Of a stretch of 17,424 nt of DNA, positions 15,962 to 17,424 are shown piece after piece. Both the position numbers and the translations under genes were made by a program. The notes under the pieces were generated by a model. That model worked only from the letters and a program-made list of their open reading frames with translations. It had not been told where the DNA came from and ran no database searches. The stretch comes from Promethearchaeota archaeon (GTDB lineage: Archaea > Asgardarchaeota > Lokiarchaeia > Sigynarchaeales > SOKP01). Each line of letters opens with the position of its first letter. Within the stretch, counting starts at the first letter, position 1. The stretch lies in contig JAUXAJ010000079.1 in the NCBI GenBank assembly GCA_030620005.1, forward strand, positions 1 to 17,424, written 5' to 3'.

Positions 15962-16999
15962 GTGAAAGCGAGAGTTGTTACTTTTGGCGAGATCATGCTC
16001 AGGCTTTCGCCTCCAGGATTCAAGCGATTTTCTCAAGCACGATCGTTTGATGTGATATATGGTGGTGGCGAGGCGAATGTCGGAGTATCGTTAGCAAACT
16101 ATGGAATCCCTGTAGATTACGTTACGAGGATTCCTAAAAATGACATCGGAAACGCTTGTATTCAATATATAAAACAATATGGTGTGAATACCGAGAAAAT
16201 CGTAAGAGGTGGAGAACGGTTAGGAATATATTTTCTCGAAATTGGTGCGTCAGCCCGCGCCAGCAAAGTCATTTACGATCGTGCGAATTCAGCAATATCT
16301 ACGGCCTTACCAGAAATGTTTGATTGGGAGAGTATATTTGAAGGCGTGAACTGGTTTCATTGGACTGGAATTACGCCAGCCATCTCTCAAAATCTGGCCG
16401 ATATTTGTTTTGAGGCCGTTAAAGTCGCTAAGAGAAAGGGAGTTACGATTTCTTATGATCTTAATTTCAGAAGTAAATTATGGAAGTATGGAAAAGTACC
16501 CATGGAGATCATGCCAAAACTAGTAAGATACTGCGATATAGCAATTGGGAACGAGGAAGATGCCGATAAAGTTCTTAGTATTAAAGCACCGGATACGGAT
16601 ATCACCTCTGGAAAAATTGACGCTCAAAATTATAAACACGTTGTGGAAGAAATTATGAATCAATTTCCAAACTTAAAAATTGCTGCGATTACATTGAGAG
16701 GATCAGTTTCTGCCAGTCATAATACTTGGTCAGCAATTCTTCATGACAGAAATAGAATCTATATCGCACCTCAATATGATATAACTCACATTGTTGATCG
16801 TGTAGGAGGTGGCGATTCATTCGTGGCAGGATTGATTTATGGATTGCTAGAATTTGGCGACGATTTTCAGAAAGTTCTAAATTTTGCGGTTGCCGCTTCT
16901 TGCCTAAAACACACGATATTTGGAGATTTTAATTTAGTTACAGTTGATGAAGTTCTCAAATTAATGAGTGGAGATACATCTGGGCGTGTATCTCGATAA
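15962..16999 (+). CDS. kdgK: 2-keto-3-deoxygluconate kinase (PfkB family)
   Basis: 345 residues from the preferred GTG (348 from the alternative GTG at 15953). It transfers phosphate from ATP to 2-keto-3-deoxygluconate, giving KDPG in Entner-Doudoroff-type sugar or uronate breakdown; cytoplasmic. The N-terminus VVTFGEIMLRLSPPG and the YGGGEANVGVSLANYG glycine-rich segment are characteristic of KDG kinases within the ribokinase/PfkB group. DLNFRSKLW carries the substrate-binding Arg, and DRVGGGDSFVAGLIYG is the second PfkB signature with the catalytic Asp (residue 285 from this start). Length and motifs are complete, so the gene looks intact. Some PfkB kinases of this type also accept 2-keto-3-deoxygalactonate, which cannot be told from sequence. 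It lies between a glucosidase gene and a BKACE gene, 66 bp before the latter, consistent with a carbon-catabolism cluster. Confidence 0.85.
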   Translation: MKARVVTFGEIMLRLSPPGFKRFSQARSFDVIYGGGEANVGVSLANYGIPVDYVTRIPKNDIGNACIQYIKQYGVNTEKIVRGGERLGIYFLEIGASARASKVIYDRANSAISTALPEMFDWESIFEGVNWFHWTGITPAISQNLADICFEAVKVAKRKGVTISYDLNFRSKLWKYGKVPMEIMPKLVRYCDIAIGNEEDADKVLSIKAPDTDITSGKIDAQNYKHVVEEIMNQFPNLKIAAITLRGSVSASHNTWSAILHDRNRIYIAPQYDITHIVDRVGGGDSFVAGLIYGLLEFGDDFQKVLNFAVAASCLKHTIFGDFNLVTVDEVLKLMSGDTSGRVSR

Positions 17000-17053
17000 A
17001 TTATCTCAATAAATTATAATAAGATTTAAAAAATTGAATTAAATTAATAGATT

Positions 17054-17059
17054 AGGGAG
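17054..17059 (+). promoter_or_regulatory. Ribosome binding site of the BKACE gene
   Basis: AGGGAG ends six bases before the ATG at 17066 and fixes that start. Confidence 0.6.
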
Positions 17060-17065
17060 ATTATA

Positions 17066-17424
17066 ATGAAGAGTTTAATTATAACAGCAACAACTGCTAA
17101 TTCATGGATTTATCCTGATGTTAAAAATTGGGCACAGAATATCGATGATTTAGTAGATGATGTTGTAAAATGTTATGAGGCAGGTGCTGCAGTTGCTCAC
17201 GTACATCTTCCAAGAGGGCAAGAAGTTGAAGTTGTGAAAAGAATTCGAGAAAGATGTGATGTTATCATTCAAGCAGGGATGTCAAGTGAGTCCATTCCAA
17301 AAAGACAGGGTGATTTTAAATCAAAACCAGATATGATGTCAATCATTCTAAATCATCATGCCGAGACTTTTACTCAAATAAGTGTAAATGTATTACATCC
17401 TTTAGAAGAATTAGAAGAATATTG
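17066..17424 (+). CDS. Beta-keto acid cleavage enzyme (DUF849/BKACE family), 5' part
   Basis: The first 119 codons are present and the gene runs off the right edge. Enzymes of this family condense a beta-keto acid with acetyl-CoA and split it into acetoacetate and a new CoA ester; the founding member, Kce, acts on 3-keto-5-aminohexanoate in lysine fermentation. The visible part has the family opening IITATTANSW, the helix ending in YEAGAAVAHVHLP, whose His45 and His47 match the metal-binding pair, and the next strand DVIIQAGMSS. Family identity is well supported, but members use many different substrates, so the reaction is not assigned. It follows the KDG kinase gene by 66 bp on the same strand and may share its transcript. 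Confidence 0.75.
   Translation, partial: MKSLIITATTANSWIYPDVKNWAQNIDDLVDDVVKCYEAGAAVAHVHLPRGQEVEVVKRIRERCDVIIQAGMSSESIPKRQGDFKSKPDMMSIILNHHAETFTQISVNVLHPLEELEEY

Overview
The window is visibly AT-rich and reads as an archaeal chromosome fragment, most likely from an Asgard archaeon (Loki/Promethearchaeota-like). This assignment is an inference. It rests on very large Asn-rich NosD-type beta-helix surface proteins, a longin/roadblock-like gene, archaeal TATA elements, poly-T termination tracts, and GGTGA/AGGGAG-type ribosome binding sites. No rRNA, tRNA or marker gene is present to settle it.

Region 1 (1-9091) is one giant surface-protein reading frame that enters from the left edge. It is cut by a single in-frame TAA at 1328-1330. 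A sister module 693 bp downstream has CAA (Gln) at the same position. The joined product would exceed 3,000 residues: a beta-helix solenoid, a NIDO-like module, more beta-helix, four Ig-like modules, and about 18 membrane segments. The last segments are repeated two-helix hairpins carrying a buried Glu.

Region 2 (9161-13431) holds two paralogous proteins. Each has a long charged helix built on a six-residue repeat followed by four membrane segments. Between them lie a decayed IS200/IS605 tnpB 3' end with hairpins, the 3' end of a LamG-like gene, and a convergent gene for a longin/roadblock-like protein.

Region 3 (13432-17424) looks metabolic. It has a T-rich terminator, a cluster of TGTCA/TGACA boxes upstream of a TATA box, a cytoplasmic GH5 glycosidase resembling the GH5_12 glucosylceramide/sterylglucoside group, a 2-keto-3-deoxygluconate kinase, and the start of a beta-keto acid cleavage enzyme (DUF849/BKACE) gene. 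A reasonable but unproven reading is that glucose released by the GH5 enzyme enters an Entner-Doudoroff-type route through the KDG kinase.
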